The notes below the pieces were generated by a model, which worked only from the letters and a program-made list of their open reading frames with translations, had not been told where the DNA came from and ran no database searches. Below, in pieces: positions 33,603 to 40,641 of a DNA stretch of 58,114 nt. A program made the translations under genes and the position numbers. Source of the stretch: Burkholderiaceae bacterium (GTDB lineage Bacteria; Pseudomonadota; Gammaproteobacteria; Burkholderiales; Burkholderiaceae_C); NCBI GenBank assembly GCA_018780645.1, contig JADMJJ010000001.1, forward strand, positions 1 through 58,114, written 5' to 3'. Each line of letters opens with the position of its first letter. Positions within the stretch are counted from its first letter, which is position 1.

Positions 33603-33772
33603 GTCACAGCCAGTCTACCAGTCTACAGCCCGTCCCACGGGCGACCGGGCGGCGTGAAACACAGTGAAACCCGCTGGCACACGATGCTCCGCCCAGGAAA
33701 TCGCCATGACACCCGCGGCTCTCAGCATCCACACATCGAAAGCCATTGCTGAACTTTGCTGAAGGACGCCAA

Positions 33773-34105
33773 GTGAAGACCCTGCTGCTGCGCAATGCCA
33801 CGCTCCTCACCCTGCTGTTGGTGACGGGTTCGGCCTTCGCCCAGGGGCCGGGGCGGCACGCAGGTGGGCGAAGCGGCCTGGCGGCTTCGCCGACGGGTCT
33901 GGCGTATGGCTCCGGGTACCAGGCGCGCCGGATGCAGCAGGCCGAGCGTGAAAGCCAGCGTGCGCGCCATGCCACCACGACAAGCAAGGACGAATGCGCG
34001 TCTGCAACGGCGCCACCCCGCGAGCCAGAACCGGCTCGCGCCAAAGAAGCTGGACAGAACCCTGCACCAGCACTTCGCGACACCTGCGCCGCGACGAAAC
34101 CCTGA
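33773..34105 (+). CDS. Small exported protein of unknown function
   Basis: A 110-residue protein starting with GTG at 33773, chosen because GAAGGA lies six bases upstream and the product then begins with a signal peptide (MKTLLLRNATLLTLLLVTGSAFA). The mature part is basic and low in hydrophobic residues (RRMQQAERESQRARHA), with two cysteines (DECAS, DTCAA) that could form a disulfide. No family was recognised. It is divergent from the two-component system and leads a run of three exported proteins. Confidence 0.65.
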   Translation: MKTLLLRNATLLTLLLVTGSAFAQGPGRHAGGRSGLAASPTGLAYGSGYQARRMQQAERESQRARHATTTSKDECASATAPPREPEPARAKEAGQNPAPALRDTCAATKP

Positions 34106-34130
34106 CCCATCAAACCCACCGGAGAACAAC

Positions 34131-34832
34131 ATGACCAACATCACACGACGCCTACCGCTGCAATGGATGCTCGCCTCATTGCTGGCCGCGAGCCTCGTCG
34201 CTTGCGGCGGCGGCGACGACGCGGGCCCGAACATGAACGTCGACGCCAACGGCGTTTCCACCTTCGACGCGGGCACCCTGACCACCACGCTGTCCACCTA
34301 TCCGCTGCAGACCCCGTCCGCGGCTGAAGCCGACAGCCTGAGCTTCATGCGCGAAGAGGAAGAGCTCGCCCATGCGGTCTACGCAGCGAGCGCCACGCGC
34401 TGGCCGGCACTGCCGATCTTCGGCAATATCGCGGCCAGCGAGACGACGCACACCTCCGCCGTGAAGGCGCTGCTGAACCGCTACCAGCTTGCCGACCCGC
34501 TGGCCGGATTGCCGACGGGCACATTCAAGACGCCGGCCTTCCAGACCCTGTACGCCAATCTCGTAGCCGCCAGCAGCGTGAGCCTGGTCGAGGCGCTGAA
34601 GGTGGGCGTGCAGATCGAGGAATTGGACATCCGCGACATCGTGGCGCAGAAGGTCAGCATCGACAACGCAGACATCCTGCTGGTGTACGACAACCTGCTG
34701 CGGGGCTCGCGCAACCACCTGCGGGCCTACATGAAGACGCTGGTGCAGCAGGGCGGCAGCTACACGCCGCAATACATCAGCCAGACCGATTTCGATGCCA
34801 TCGTCAATTCGCCGATGGAAACGGGACGCTAG
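34131..34832 (+). CDS. DUF2202 ferritin-like lipoprotein
   Basis: A 233-residue exported lipoprotein with lipobox SLVACGGGD. The body belongs to the DUF2202 group: the helical segment FMREEEELAHAVYAA and the later EELDIRDI and NHLRAYMKTL resemble ferritin-like four-helix proteins, with Glu/His residues that could bind metal (FMREEEELAH, ASETTHTSAV). Its function is not established. The ATG follows a GGAGA ribosome site. The gene lies 25 bases after the first small exported protein and 29 before the next one, so these three form one unit. Confidence 0.82.
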   Translation: MTNITRRLPLQWMLASLLAASLVACGGGDDAGPNMNVDANGVSTFDAGTLTTTLSTYPLQTPSAAEADSLSFMREEEELAHAVYAASATRWPALPIFGNIAASETTHTSAVKALLNRYQLADPLAGLPTGTFKTPAFQTLYANLVAASSVSLVEALKVGVQIEELDIRDIVAQKVSIDNADILLVYDNLLRGSRNHLRAYMKTLVQQGGSYTPQYISQTDFDAIVNSPMETGR

Positions 34833-34861
34833 TTCGACCCACGCAACTCAGGAGCAAAACC

Positions 34862-35233
34862 ATGACACGCAATTCTCTCATCGCTGCAGCCATCGCAACG
34901 GGTGCCATCCTCGCCACGAGCATGGGCACCATCGCACAGACACCGGCGCCAGTTCAGGCGCAAACGCAGCAGAACATCTACGGCAGCCAACTCATGACCG
35001 TCCAGGAGCGCAACGAGCACCAGCAGCAGATGCGCGCACTGAAGACCCAACAGGAGCGCGACCAGTTTCGCAGCGAGCATCACACCAAGATGCTGGAACG
35101 CGCCAAGGAGCGCGGCGTGACGCTGCCCGATGCGCCGCCAGCCAGAGGCAAAGGCGCAGGCCCGCGCGCCGGAAATGCACCCGGCATGGGCGCTGGGCCC
35201 GGGTCGGCGCCCGGCGGTGGCAAGGGGCGCTGA
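34862..35233 (+). CDS. Small periplasmic protein with a conserved YGSxLMTxxER motif
   Basis: A 123-residue exported protein. The signal peptide (IAAAIATGAILATSMGTIAQ) precedes a charged helical segment (IYGSQLMTVQERNEHQQQ, then SEHHTKMLERAKERGVTLPD). A Gly/Pro/Ala-rich tail follows. The charged segment recurs in many uncharacterised proteobacterial exported proteins and has the look of small periplasmic stress or metal-binding proteins. This is a family impression, not a known function. It is the third gene of the exported-protein run divergent from the two-component system. Confidence 0.75.
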   Translation: MTRNSLIAAAIATGAILATSMGTIAQTPAPVQAQTQQNIYGSQLMTVQERNEHQQQMRALKTQQERDQFRSEHHTKMLERAKERGVTLPDAPPARGKGAGPRAGNAPGMGAGPGSAPGGGKGR

Positions 35234-35343
35234 GAAGCACCTGAATGCTGCAGCAGACATCGGTCCGGGCACTGCGCCCAGAGGATCGGCCCTCAAACCT
35301 TGCGCGGCACCGTGGTCGAGGACGTTGGGCTGCGGGCAGCCAC

Positions 35344-35838
35344 TCAGTCCTCGAGCAGGCTGCGCAACATCCAGGCCGTTTTCTCGTGCACGTCCAGGCG
35401 CTGCGTCAGCACATCGGCAGTGGGCTGGTCACTTGCAGCCTCGACCACCGGAAACAGTTGCCGCGCCGTGCGCGCCGTCGCTTCTTGAGCAGTGACCAGG
35501 TGTCGGATCATCTCGGTGGCCTTGGGCACGCCTTCGACTTCCTTGATCGAAGCCAGCTTGACGAACTCCTTGTAGGTGCCGGGCGCAGGGTGGCCCAGCG
35601 AGCGGATGCGTTCGGCAATCTGGTCCAGCGCCGTCCACTGCTCGGTGTACTGCGCCATGAACATGGCGTGCAGGCTGTTGAACTGCGGACCAGTGACATT
35701 CCAGTGGAAGTTGTGGGTCATCAGGTACAGGGTGTAGCTGTCGGCCAGCAAGGCCGACAGCCCCTTGACGATCTTCTCGCGATGGCCGGCACTGATGCCG
35801 ATGTCGATGGCCGGGGTTCGATTCTTCTTGGTACTCAT
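35344..35838 (-). CDS. dps: Dps-family DNA-protecting ferritin-like protein
   Basis: A 164-residue Dps protein. The ferroxidase ligands are in place: His45 (HNFHWNVTG), His57, Asp72 and Glu76 ([13 protein letters not shown]). The short N-terminal tail contains two lysines. Dps dodecamers oxidise and store iron with hydrogen peroxide and shield DNA during starvation or oxidative stress. It sits next to a peroxiredoxin gene in the same direction with a 93-base gap, consistent with an oxidative-stress pair. Confidence 0.95.
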   Translation of the reverse strand: MSTKKNRTPAIDIGISAGHREKIVKGLSALLADSYTLYLMTHNFHWNVTGPQFNSLHAMFMAQYTEQWTALDQIAERIRSLGHPAPGTYKEFVKLASIKEVEGVPKATEMIRHLVTAQEATARTARQLFPVVEAASDQPTADVLTQRLDVHEKTAWMLRSLLED

Positions 35839-35931
35839 GGTCCGGGACTCCTTTGGTGGTGCTTGCTCGTGCGCTGTCCAGCGCGGCGCTTCATGATGGC
35901 AAATCGCAGGCGGCTGCGCTGCTTCGTTGGA

Positions 35932-36567
35932 TCAGAGCTTCTTGGTCGTGAAGTACCAGTCGACCGTGTTCAGCCCTTCAGCCTTTCGCTTGGCGATCGC
36001 GTCAGGCGTCTTCGGCGCGGGCACAATCACGTCATCGCCCGGCTTCCAGCCTTCCGGCGTGGCCACCTTGTTCGCGTCGCTGGTCTGCATGGCCTGCAGC
36101 AGGCGCACGAACTCGTCGATCGAGCGGCCGTTGCTCATCGGGTAGTACACCATCGCCCGCAGCACGCCGTTCGGGTCGATGAAGAACGTGGCGCGCACGG
36201 CCTGGGTGTCCGCTGCACCGGGGTGCACCATGCCGTAGGCCCCGGCGACCTCCATCTTGATGTCCTCGATGATCGGGAACGGAATCTCGACGCCGAACTT
36301 CTCCTTGATGTTCTGCGTCCAGGCCAGGTGCGAGAACACGCTGTCGATCGACAGGCCGAGAAGTTCGCAGTTCATCTTCTTGAACGTACCGGCCGCCTTG
36401 GCGAAGCCGATGAACTCGGTGGTGCACACGGGCGTGAAGTCCGCCGGGTGCGAGAACAGGATCAGCCACTTGCCCTTGTAGTCGGCCAGCGTCCGCTCGC
36501 CATGGGTCGTGAGCGCCTTGAAATCAGGTGCGGGTTCGTTGAGGTGCGGAAAGCTCGATGCGGTCAT
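35932..36567 (-). CDS. 1-Cys peroxiredoxin (Prx6/AhpC-TSA family)
   Basis: A 211-residue peroxiredoxin. The peroxidatic Cys48 sits in SHPADFTPVCTTE. No resolving cysteine is present in the C-terminal position used by 2-Cys enzymes, and the long C-terminal arm (TPEGWKPGDDVIVPAPKT) is the Prx6 feature. It reduces hydrogen peroxide and alkyl hydroperoxides and needs an external thiol. Dps downstream and the AhpD-like pseudogene nearby give it an oxidative-stress context. Confidence 0.93.
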   Translation of the reverse strand: MTASSFPHLNEPAPDFKALTTHGERTLADYKGKWLILFSHPADFTPVCTTEFIGFAKAAGTFKKMNCELLGLSIDSVFSHLAWTQNIKEKFGVEIPFPIIEDIKMEVAGAYGMVHPGAADTQAVRATFFIDPNGVLRAMVYYPMSNGRSIDEFVRLLQAMQTSDANKVATPEGWKPGDDVIVPAPKTPDAIAKRKAEGLNTVDWYFTTKKL

Positions 36568-36955
36568 GGGGTGCTCCTAGCAGGGTTGGTCGGTTAAACA
36601 AGGTGCGCTGTACTTCTCATCGCAGGCATTCATCATCGAATACTTATATTGATACCGGGTTCACTTGCTGCAATCGCATCCATAGCCGCAGCGATAGCCG
36701 GAGATTGACGAGGATCATGTCCAGCGCGCGAAGCTGCTGGCAGCTGTCAGTTCAGGCGGGCCCGCGTTGTTGGCATAGCGATGCGCGCAAGCACCGACCG
36801 CAAACGCGGTTCCGCTTCCCAACTCTGACCTGTGGCTGGGCCACCGTCCGTACGGCGGTGCACACAACGTTCACATCGCGCGCCGCTTGATGCAGGGCAA
36901 GGACCACCCTGTCGAGCGCGCGCCAAATGCAGTCATCGCAACGACGGAGTGCGCC
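36568..36955. other. Intergenic region upstream of the peroxiredoxin gene
   Basis: About 390 bases, with the left part AT-richer (CGAATACTTATATTGATACC near 36635-36655). This part probably carries the minus-strand peroxiredoxin promoter. In the right part a frame continuous with the DUF3149 gene is open from about 36780 (reading DLWLGHRPYGGAHNVHIARR). No homologue was recognised, so it may be a gene remnant or chance. Confidence 0.4.
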
Positions 36956-37111
36956 ATGCATGCGCTCAAGGATCTCTTCACGACGGACGTCGGCCTGATG
37001 AGCGTGGCTGGCATCGCCTTCATGCTGGGCATGGGCGTCTTCTTCGTGCGCTACTTTCTCCGTCACATGCAGGAAGACGCCGACAAGGCGGCTGCAGCAG
37101 ACCGGCGTTGA
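36956..37111 (+). CDS. DUF3149 single-span miniprotein
   Basis: A 51-residue protein reading MHALKDLFTTDVGLMS, then a membrane helix (VAGIAFMLGMGVFFVRYFL) and the charged tail RHMQEDADKAAAADRR. The LFTTDVGLMS opening and FLRHMQED end are the DUF3149 pattern seen in many beta- and gammaproteobacteria; the function is unknown. A CGGAG ribosome site precedes the ATG. It is followed 29 bases later by the frameshifted AhpD-like gene. Confidence 0.8.
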   Translation: MHALKDLFTTDVGLMSVAGIAFMLGMGVFFVRYFLRHMQEDADKAAAADRR

Positions 37112-37140
37112 CGACTCAGCACATCCTCGAAGGAATCCCC

Positions 37141-37502
37141 GTGCCACTGGCTACCGACACCTACCGCGCAATGACGCAAGCCGTCTCGACCGAGCTGGCC
37201 AGTCTCAGAACCAGCACGCCCGACGTGATGAAGGCGTTCGGCGATCTCGGCCGGGCGGCCACGGCTGACGGCGCCCTGGACAAGAAGCCAAGGAGCTGAT
37301 TGCCCTGGCGCTGAGCGTGGCGGTGCGCTGCGACCCATGCATCGGCTTTCACACCCAGACGCTGGTCAAGCTGGGCGCCACACGCCAGGAGGTCGACGAG
37401 ACCCTCGGCGTGGCCGTCTACATGGGGGGCGGGCCATCGCTGATGTATGCCGCCAGCGCCATCAAGGCTTTCGACGAGTTCGCCGCTACAGCCAAGGGCT
37501 GA
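37141..37502 (+). pseudogene. AhpD-like carboxymuconolactone decarboxylase-family gene with a frameshift
   Basis: A GTG at 37141 (AAGGA upstream) opens a frame giving PLATDTYRAMTQAVSTEL through ADGALDKK, which stops shortly after. The next frame continues directly as ELIALALSVAVRCDPCIGFH and runs to 37502 with ATRQEVDETLGVAVYMGGGP. Together they make a complete ~120-residue AhpD/CMD protein with the redox CxxCxxxH motif (CDPCIGFH). One base appears to be missing just after 37287, where family members read DKKTKELIALA. This is either a true pseudogene or a base-calling error. Intact, it would be a thiol peroxidase-type stress enzyme. Confidence 0.85.
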
Positions 37503-37526
37503 ACACTGTCACTTCGCCCGCCGATG

Positions 37527-38873
37527 TCAGGCGGGCGGCTCCTGCTCGATGTCGCGCAATTTCCGGTAGAGCGACCGCTCGCTGATGCCGAGCTTGCGCG
37601 CCAATTCCGCTCGGCTGCCACGATGGGCCTTCAGCTGTGCCTGCAAGGCGGCACGCTCCACGCTGCGCAGCGACGCGTCGCTGGCCAGCACGGACGGACC
37701 TTCGCTTGCGTCGGCTCCCGAGGCCCGCGGGCCACTCGCCGATGCGTCGGTGCCCAGCGCGCGCTCCACATGCACGGGATCGATCGTGGTCCCATCGGCC
37801 AGCAGCGCTGCGCGCTCCAGCACGTTACGCAGTTCGCGCACATTGCCCGGAAAGCGATGGCGCTGCAGTACCGCCAACGCCCCAGCCGAGAGGGCCATCC
37901 TGCGCTGCGGGGCCACCCGGGCCAGCAGGGCCACGGCCAGCAGCGGGATGTCCTCGGTGCGGTCGCGCAAGGCCGGCAAGGCGATCGGGAAGGTGCTCAG
38001 GCGGTAGTACAGGTCTTCGCGGAAACGGCCGTCGGCCACCATTGCTTTCAGGTCGCGGTGCGTCGCCGCCACCACACGCACATCCGTCCGGCGCAGTTCG
38101 GTGCTGCCCACGCGCCGGTAAGTGCCGCTCTCCAGCAGGCGCAGCAGCTTGACTTGCATGGGCAACGGAATGTCGCCAACTTCGTCCAGGAACAAGGTGC
38201 CGCCGCTGGCGGCCTCCACCAGACCCGGCTTGCTCGTATTCGCACCGGTGAAGGCGCCGCGTTCGTGGCCGAAGAGCTCGCTCTCGAACAGCGTCTCCGG
38301 CAGGCTGGCGCAGTCCACCACCACCAGCGGGTTGGCGGCGCGCGGGCTGGCTTCATGGACGGCCTGCGCCACGAGTTCCTTGCCTGTGCCGGATTCACCC
38401 AGCAGCAGCACGCTGGCCTGCGAAGGCCCCACCCGCGACACCAGCTCCAGCATGCGCTGGAACGCGGGGGACCGCCCGATCAGGCCCTGCGCGGCGGGCT
38501 GCCCTTGCGCCACCCGCAAGGGCTCCATCTTCTCGATGAAGTAGGCCTGCTCGCCACTGGCATCGCGCAGCGGTACCAGTTCGATATTGACGTAGGACTC
38601 GCCGTGCGGTGTGTGGTGCAGGTGCAGCACCCGTTCGCGCTGGCCCGACTCCCGCGATCGCGCCAGCGGGCAGCTCTCACCGGCCTGGTCGCAAGGCACG
38701 CTGAAGTGGTGAGACACCTCGTAGCAGGTGCGCCCGACCACCGAGGTCTGCGGGCTGAACTGGCGCCGGTAGGCCGCGTTGGCCGCGAGGATCCGGTATT
38801 GGCGATCGAACAGGATGTGCGGCTCGGGCAGCCCTTCCAGGTAGGACACGAGCTCGGGCAGGACAGTGGCCAT
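37527..38873 (-). CDS. fisR: FisR-type sigma-54-dependent activator (sulfane-sulfur sensor)
   Basis: A 448-residue activator. Residues 1-115 form a PAS-like sensor with Cys50, Cys61 and Cys68 (GRTCYEVSHH, VPCDQ, ESCPLA). Their spacing of 11 and 7 equals that of Cys53/64/71 in Cupriavidus FisR, which reacts with sulfane sulfur and then activates sulfide-oxidation genes. The AAA+ domain has Walker A GESGTGKE (159-166) and GAFTGA (206-211) for sigma-54 contact. A Fis-type helix-turn-helix (RAELARKLGISERSLYRKL) ends the protein. It is the last gene of a minus-strand block with an FNR-like regulator and a rhodanese. The cyd/SQR operon at 40444 onward is the expected target. Confidence 0.88.
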   Translation of the reverse strand: MATVLPELVSYLEGLPEPHILFDRQYRILAANAAYRRQFSPQTSVVGRTCYEVSHHFSVPCDQAGESCPLARSRESGQRERVLHLHHTPHGESYVNIELVPLRDASGEQAYFIEKMEPLRVAQGQPAAQGLIGRSPAFQRMLELVSRVGPSQASVLLLGESGTGKELVAQAVHEASPRAANPLVVVDCASLPETLFESELFGHERGAFTGANTSKPGLVEAASGGTLFLDEVGDIPLPMQVKLLRLLESGTYRRVGSTELRRTDVRVVAATHRDLKAMVADGRFREDLYYRLSTFPIALPALRDRTEDIPLLAVALLARVAPQRRMALSAGALAVLQRHRFPGNVRELRNVLERAALLADGTTIDPVHVERALGTDASASGPRASGADASEGPSVLASDASLRSVERAALQAQLKAHRGSRAELARKLGISERSLYRKLRDIEQEPPA

Positions 38874-38905
38874 GCGTCAGACGTCCTGCACGGGTGCTTG
38901 AGCGA

Positions 38906-39646
38906 TCACGCCGCGCCCTCGGCCAGCAGCGCCTTGCGAAGGGCCCCGCGGTCGAGCACTGCACTGCGGCCCGGCAACAGCGTGAGCACGCCCTCGCGAC
39001 GCAGGGCACTGACCAGACGGCTGGCGGTTTCGATCGTCATGTCCAGCATCGCTCCGATCTCCTCTCGCCTCGGCAGCCAGATGGTGTCGTCGGCTCCAGC
39101 ATGCTCGGCCAGGCGCCGCAGCAGGTACAGCAGCCGGCGACGCGCTGGCCCAGTGGACAGGTCCGACACCCAGGCTTCAGCCGCGTCCAGCGCGCGCTGC
39201 CAGCGCAGCATCAGCTCGCGCGGCAGCTCATCGCGGCCTTGTGCGAGCTGGTCGATCAGCGCGCGCGGTATGCGACACAGCTGCACCTCCGTGCAGGCCA
39301 CCGCGTCGTCTCCATAGGGTCGATTCAGCAGTGCCTCCTGCCCGATAAGGTCGCCTCTTCCGGCGATGCGCACGATGCGGCGATCCCCATGCTCACTGCT
39401 GCGCTCGAAGCGCACCAGACCTTCGCGGATCGTGAAGACCGCCAGCCCCGCCGTGCCGCGGTCGTAGACGGGAGCGTCTGGGTGCAGAGTCACCGAAGCG
39501 ATCTGGGTGTGGATGCGGTCCAGACCCGAGTCGTCCAGCACACCGAACAGCGCCTGGCTGCGCACCTCACAGGCGGCGCAGGCCAGCGCCTGGGGATGGG
39601 CGCCGTCCTGTCGATAGATCGGGATGGCGTTGGTGCGGGTGTCCAT
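38906..39646 (-). CDS. FNR-like Crp/Fnr-family regulator with an incomplete cysteine set
   Basis: A 246-residue regulator with a cyclic-nucleotide-binding-type domain and a C-terminal winged helix. The recognition helix reads TIETASRLVSALR. The E..SR pattern equals that of FNR, so binding to TTGAT-N4-ATCAA boxes is expected, and such a box lies before cydP. The N-terminus has CAAC (Cys23, Cys26) but Ala32 where FNR has its third N-terminal ligand. Cys118 and Cys124 lie further in. A classical FNR [4Fe-4S] cluster is therefore doubtful, and a redox or sulfur-responsive thiol switch is possible. It lies 27 bases after the rhodanese gene and 32 before fisR. Confidence 0.85.
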   Translation of the reverse strand: MDTRTNAIPIYRQDGAHPQALACAACEVRSQALFGVLDDSGLDRIHTQIASVTLHPDAPVYDRGTAGLAVFTIREGLVRFERSSEHGDRRIVRIAGRGDLIGQEALLNRPYGDDAVACTEVQLCRIPRALIDQLAQGRDELPRELMLRWQRALDAAEAWVSDLSTGPARRRLLYLLRRLAEHAGADDTIWLPRREEIGAMLDMTIETASRLVSALRREGVLTLLPGRSAVLDRGALRKALLAEGAA

Positions 39647-39673
39647 GAAGGCAGGTCTCTCGTCCGCTGTTGT

Positions 39674-40144
39674 TCAGGCGCCGGGAGCACCGGTGGGCTT
39701 CACCATCGGCCAGCCGCGGCGAGCCCATTCACTCATGCCGCCGTTCACGTAGCGCACATGGCCATACCCCTGCTCGCGCAGCGCCCGCAGGGTTGCGCTC
39801 GATCGGTTCTGCGTGTTGCAGATGAGCAGCACCGGCTGCTCGGGATTGACGGGGATCTCGTTGAGTCTGCGCTTCAACTGACGCATCGGCAGCAACCGTG
39901 CGCCAGCCGCCACTCCGGTGGCATGTTCCTCCGGTTCGCGGATGTCGATCAGCACCGCTCTCCCGGCCTCGTGCGCGGACCTCGCCACCTCCAGGCTCAC
40001 CGCGTCCGTCGAAGCCTCGGTCTCGCCGCAGCCCGCCAGCGCCACGCCAAGGGCTACCGACGCCGACCAGCGAAGCCATGTGCGGCGCCGCTGGTCACCG
40101 GAGCCGAGACGAGATGCTGGGCGGATCGCGATATCGAGTGGCAT
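39674..40144 (-). CDS. Rhodanese-domain lipoprotein
   Basis: A 156-residue exported protein. The N-terminal region has a signal ending in the lipobox ALAGCG (Cys39). A single rhodanese domain follows (VLIDIREPEEHATGV) with catalytic Cys109 in LLICNTQNRSS. It should carry or transfer sulfane sulfur in the periplasm. A GAGGAA ribosome site supports the ATG at 40144. It is first in the minus-strand block with the FNR-like and FisR regulators, facing the cyd operon. Confidence 0.88.
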   Translation of the reverse strand: MPLDIAIRPASRLGSGDQRRRTWLRWSASVALGVALAGCGETEASTDAVSLEVARSAHEAGRAVLIDIREPEEHATGVAAGARLLPMRQLKRRLNEIPVNPEQPVLLICNTQNRSSATLRALREQGYGHVRYVNGGMSEWARRGWPMVKPTGAPGA

Positions 40145-40303
40145 GTGGCGGTTCCTCAGGTTGGCAGCGATGCGTCAGGGGGCCTCGATGGGGACCGCTC
40201 GGACGGGGAGACATCAGCAACACAGCACATAAGCGATAGCGAATATATAGAGCGGGCTTTCCAATCAACTTGCCGACGCCCCAGACGACTTTACCTGTCA
40301 TTT

Positions 40304-40421
40304 TGGCAGTTCGCCGCCATCCTGGCAGAGCCGAACTCCATGCACGCTGGCAGGCAAGGCCCTGCCTGAACCACAAGCTGTTGATTAAAAACAGATTTCT
40401 GGCTGGCAACTCAAGTGGCAC
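40304..40421. repeat. Five TGGCA repeats in the divergent cyd/rhodanese promoter region
   Basis: The 299-base gap between the rhodanese gene and cydP contains TGGCAG at 40304, 40323 and 40348, TGGCAA at 40404 and TGGCAC at 40416, all on the plus strand. The spacing is irregular. They may be partial activator sites or remnants of sigma-54 -24 elements. None except the last has a near-correct -12 partner. Confidence 0.45.
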
Positions 40422-40440
40422 GCGTCTTGATACCTATCAC
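40416..40440 (+). promoter_or_regulatory. FNR-type box overlapping a sigma-54-like promoter before cydP
   Basis: TTGATACCTATCAC at 40427-40440 matches the FNR consensus TTGAT-N4-ATCAA at nine of ten fixed positions. The same stretch supplies the -12 part of a sigma-54-like promoter, TGGCACG-N4-TTGAT, with a strong -24 element but GA where GC is normal. It ends three bases before the cydP ATG. A transcript from it would be leaderless for cydP, or the site may act in another way. Confidence 0.55.
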
Positions 40441-40443
40441 CGC

Positions 40444-40641
40444 ATGAAGGCCACCCAGGACCGTCTTGTCCGCCACCTCGCCATCGCTATCGCGCTGAAG
40501 CTGGTAGTGCTGACTGCCCTGTGGTGGGCCTTCGTGCGGGACGAACGGGTCGGCGTCGATGTCGATCGTGCCGCTGCCCACATGGGCTCGCCTGTCGACG
40601 CCACCCACTTGCCCTCGATCCCCAGCGGAGCACAACCTTGA
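40444..40641 (+). CDS. cydP: CydP-like small subunit/accessory protein of cytochrome bd oxidase
   Basis: A 65-residue protein with one membrane helix (HLAIAIALKLVVLTALWWAFV) and a hydrophilic C-terminal tail. The opening TQDRLVRHLAIAIALKL and WWAFVRDERV match the short CydP-type proteins encoded just before cydA in beta- and gammaproteobacteria. Its stop overlaps the TTG start of cydA as TTGA, so the two are translationally coupled. It probably assists assembly or stability of the oxidase. Confidence 0.82.
   Translation: MKATQDRLVRHLAIAIALKLVVLTALWWAFVRDERVGVDVDRAAAHMGSPVDATHLPSIPSGAQP

Noticed and set aside
36568-36760. Possible OxyR site (ATAG repeats near 36680-36700) before the peroxiredoxin gene
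   Set aside because: Only two ATAG tetramers with roughly correct spacing are present and no matching CTAT halves; too weak to list.
40340-40375. Sigma-54 promoter candidates on either strand around GGCAGGGCCTTGCC
   Set aside because: The GG and GC elements are separated by nine bases instead of ten on the minus strand and by thirteen on the plus strand, so the spacing is wrong.
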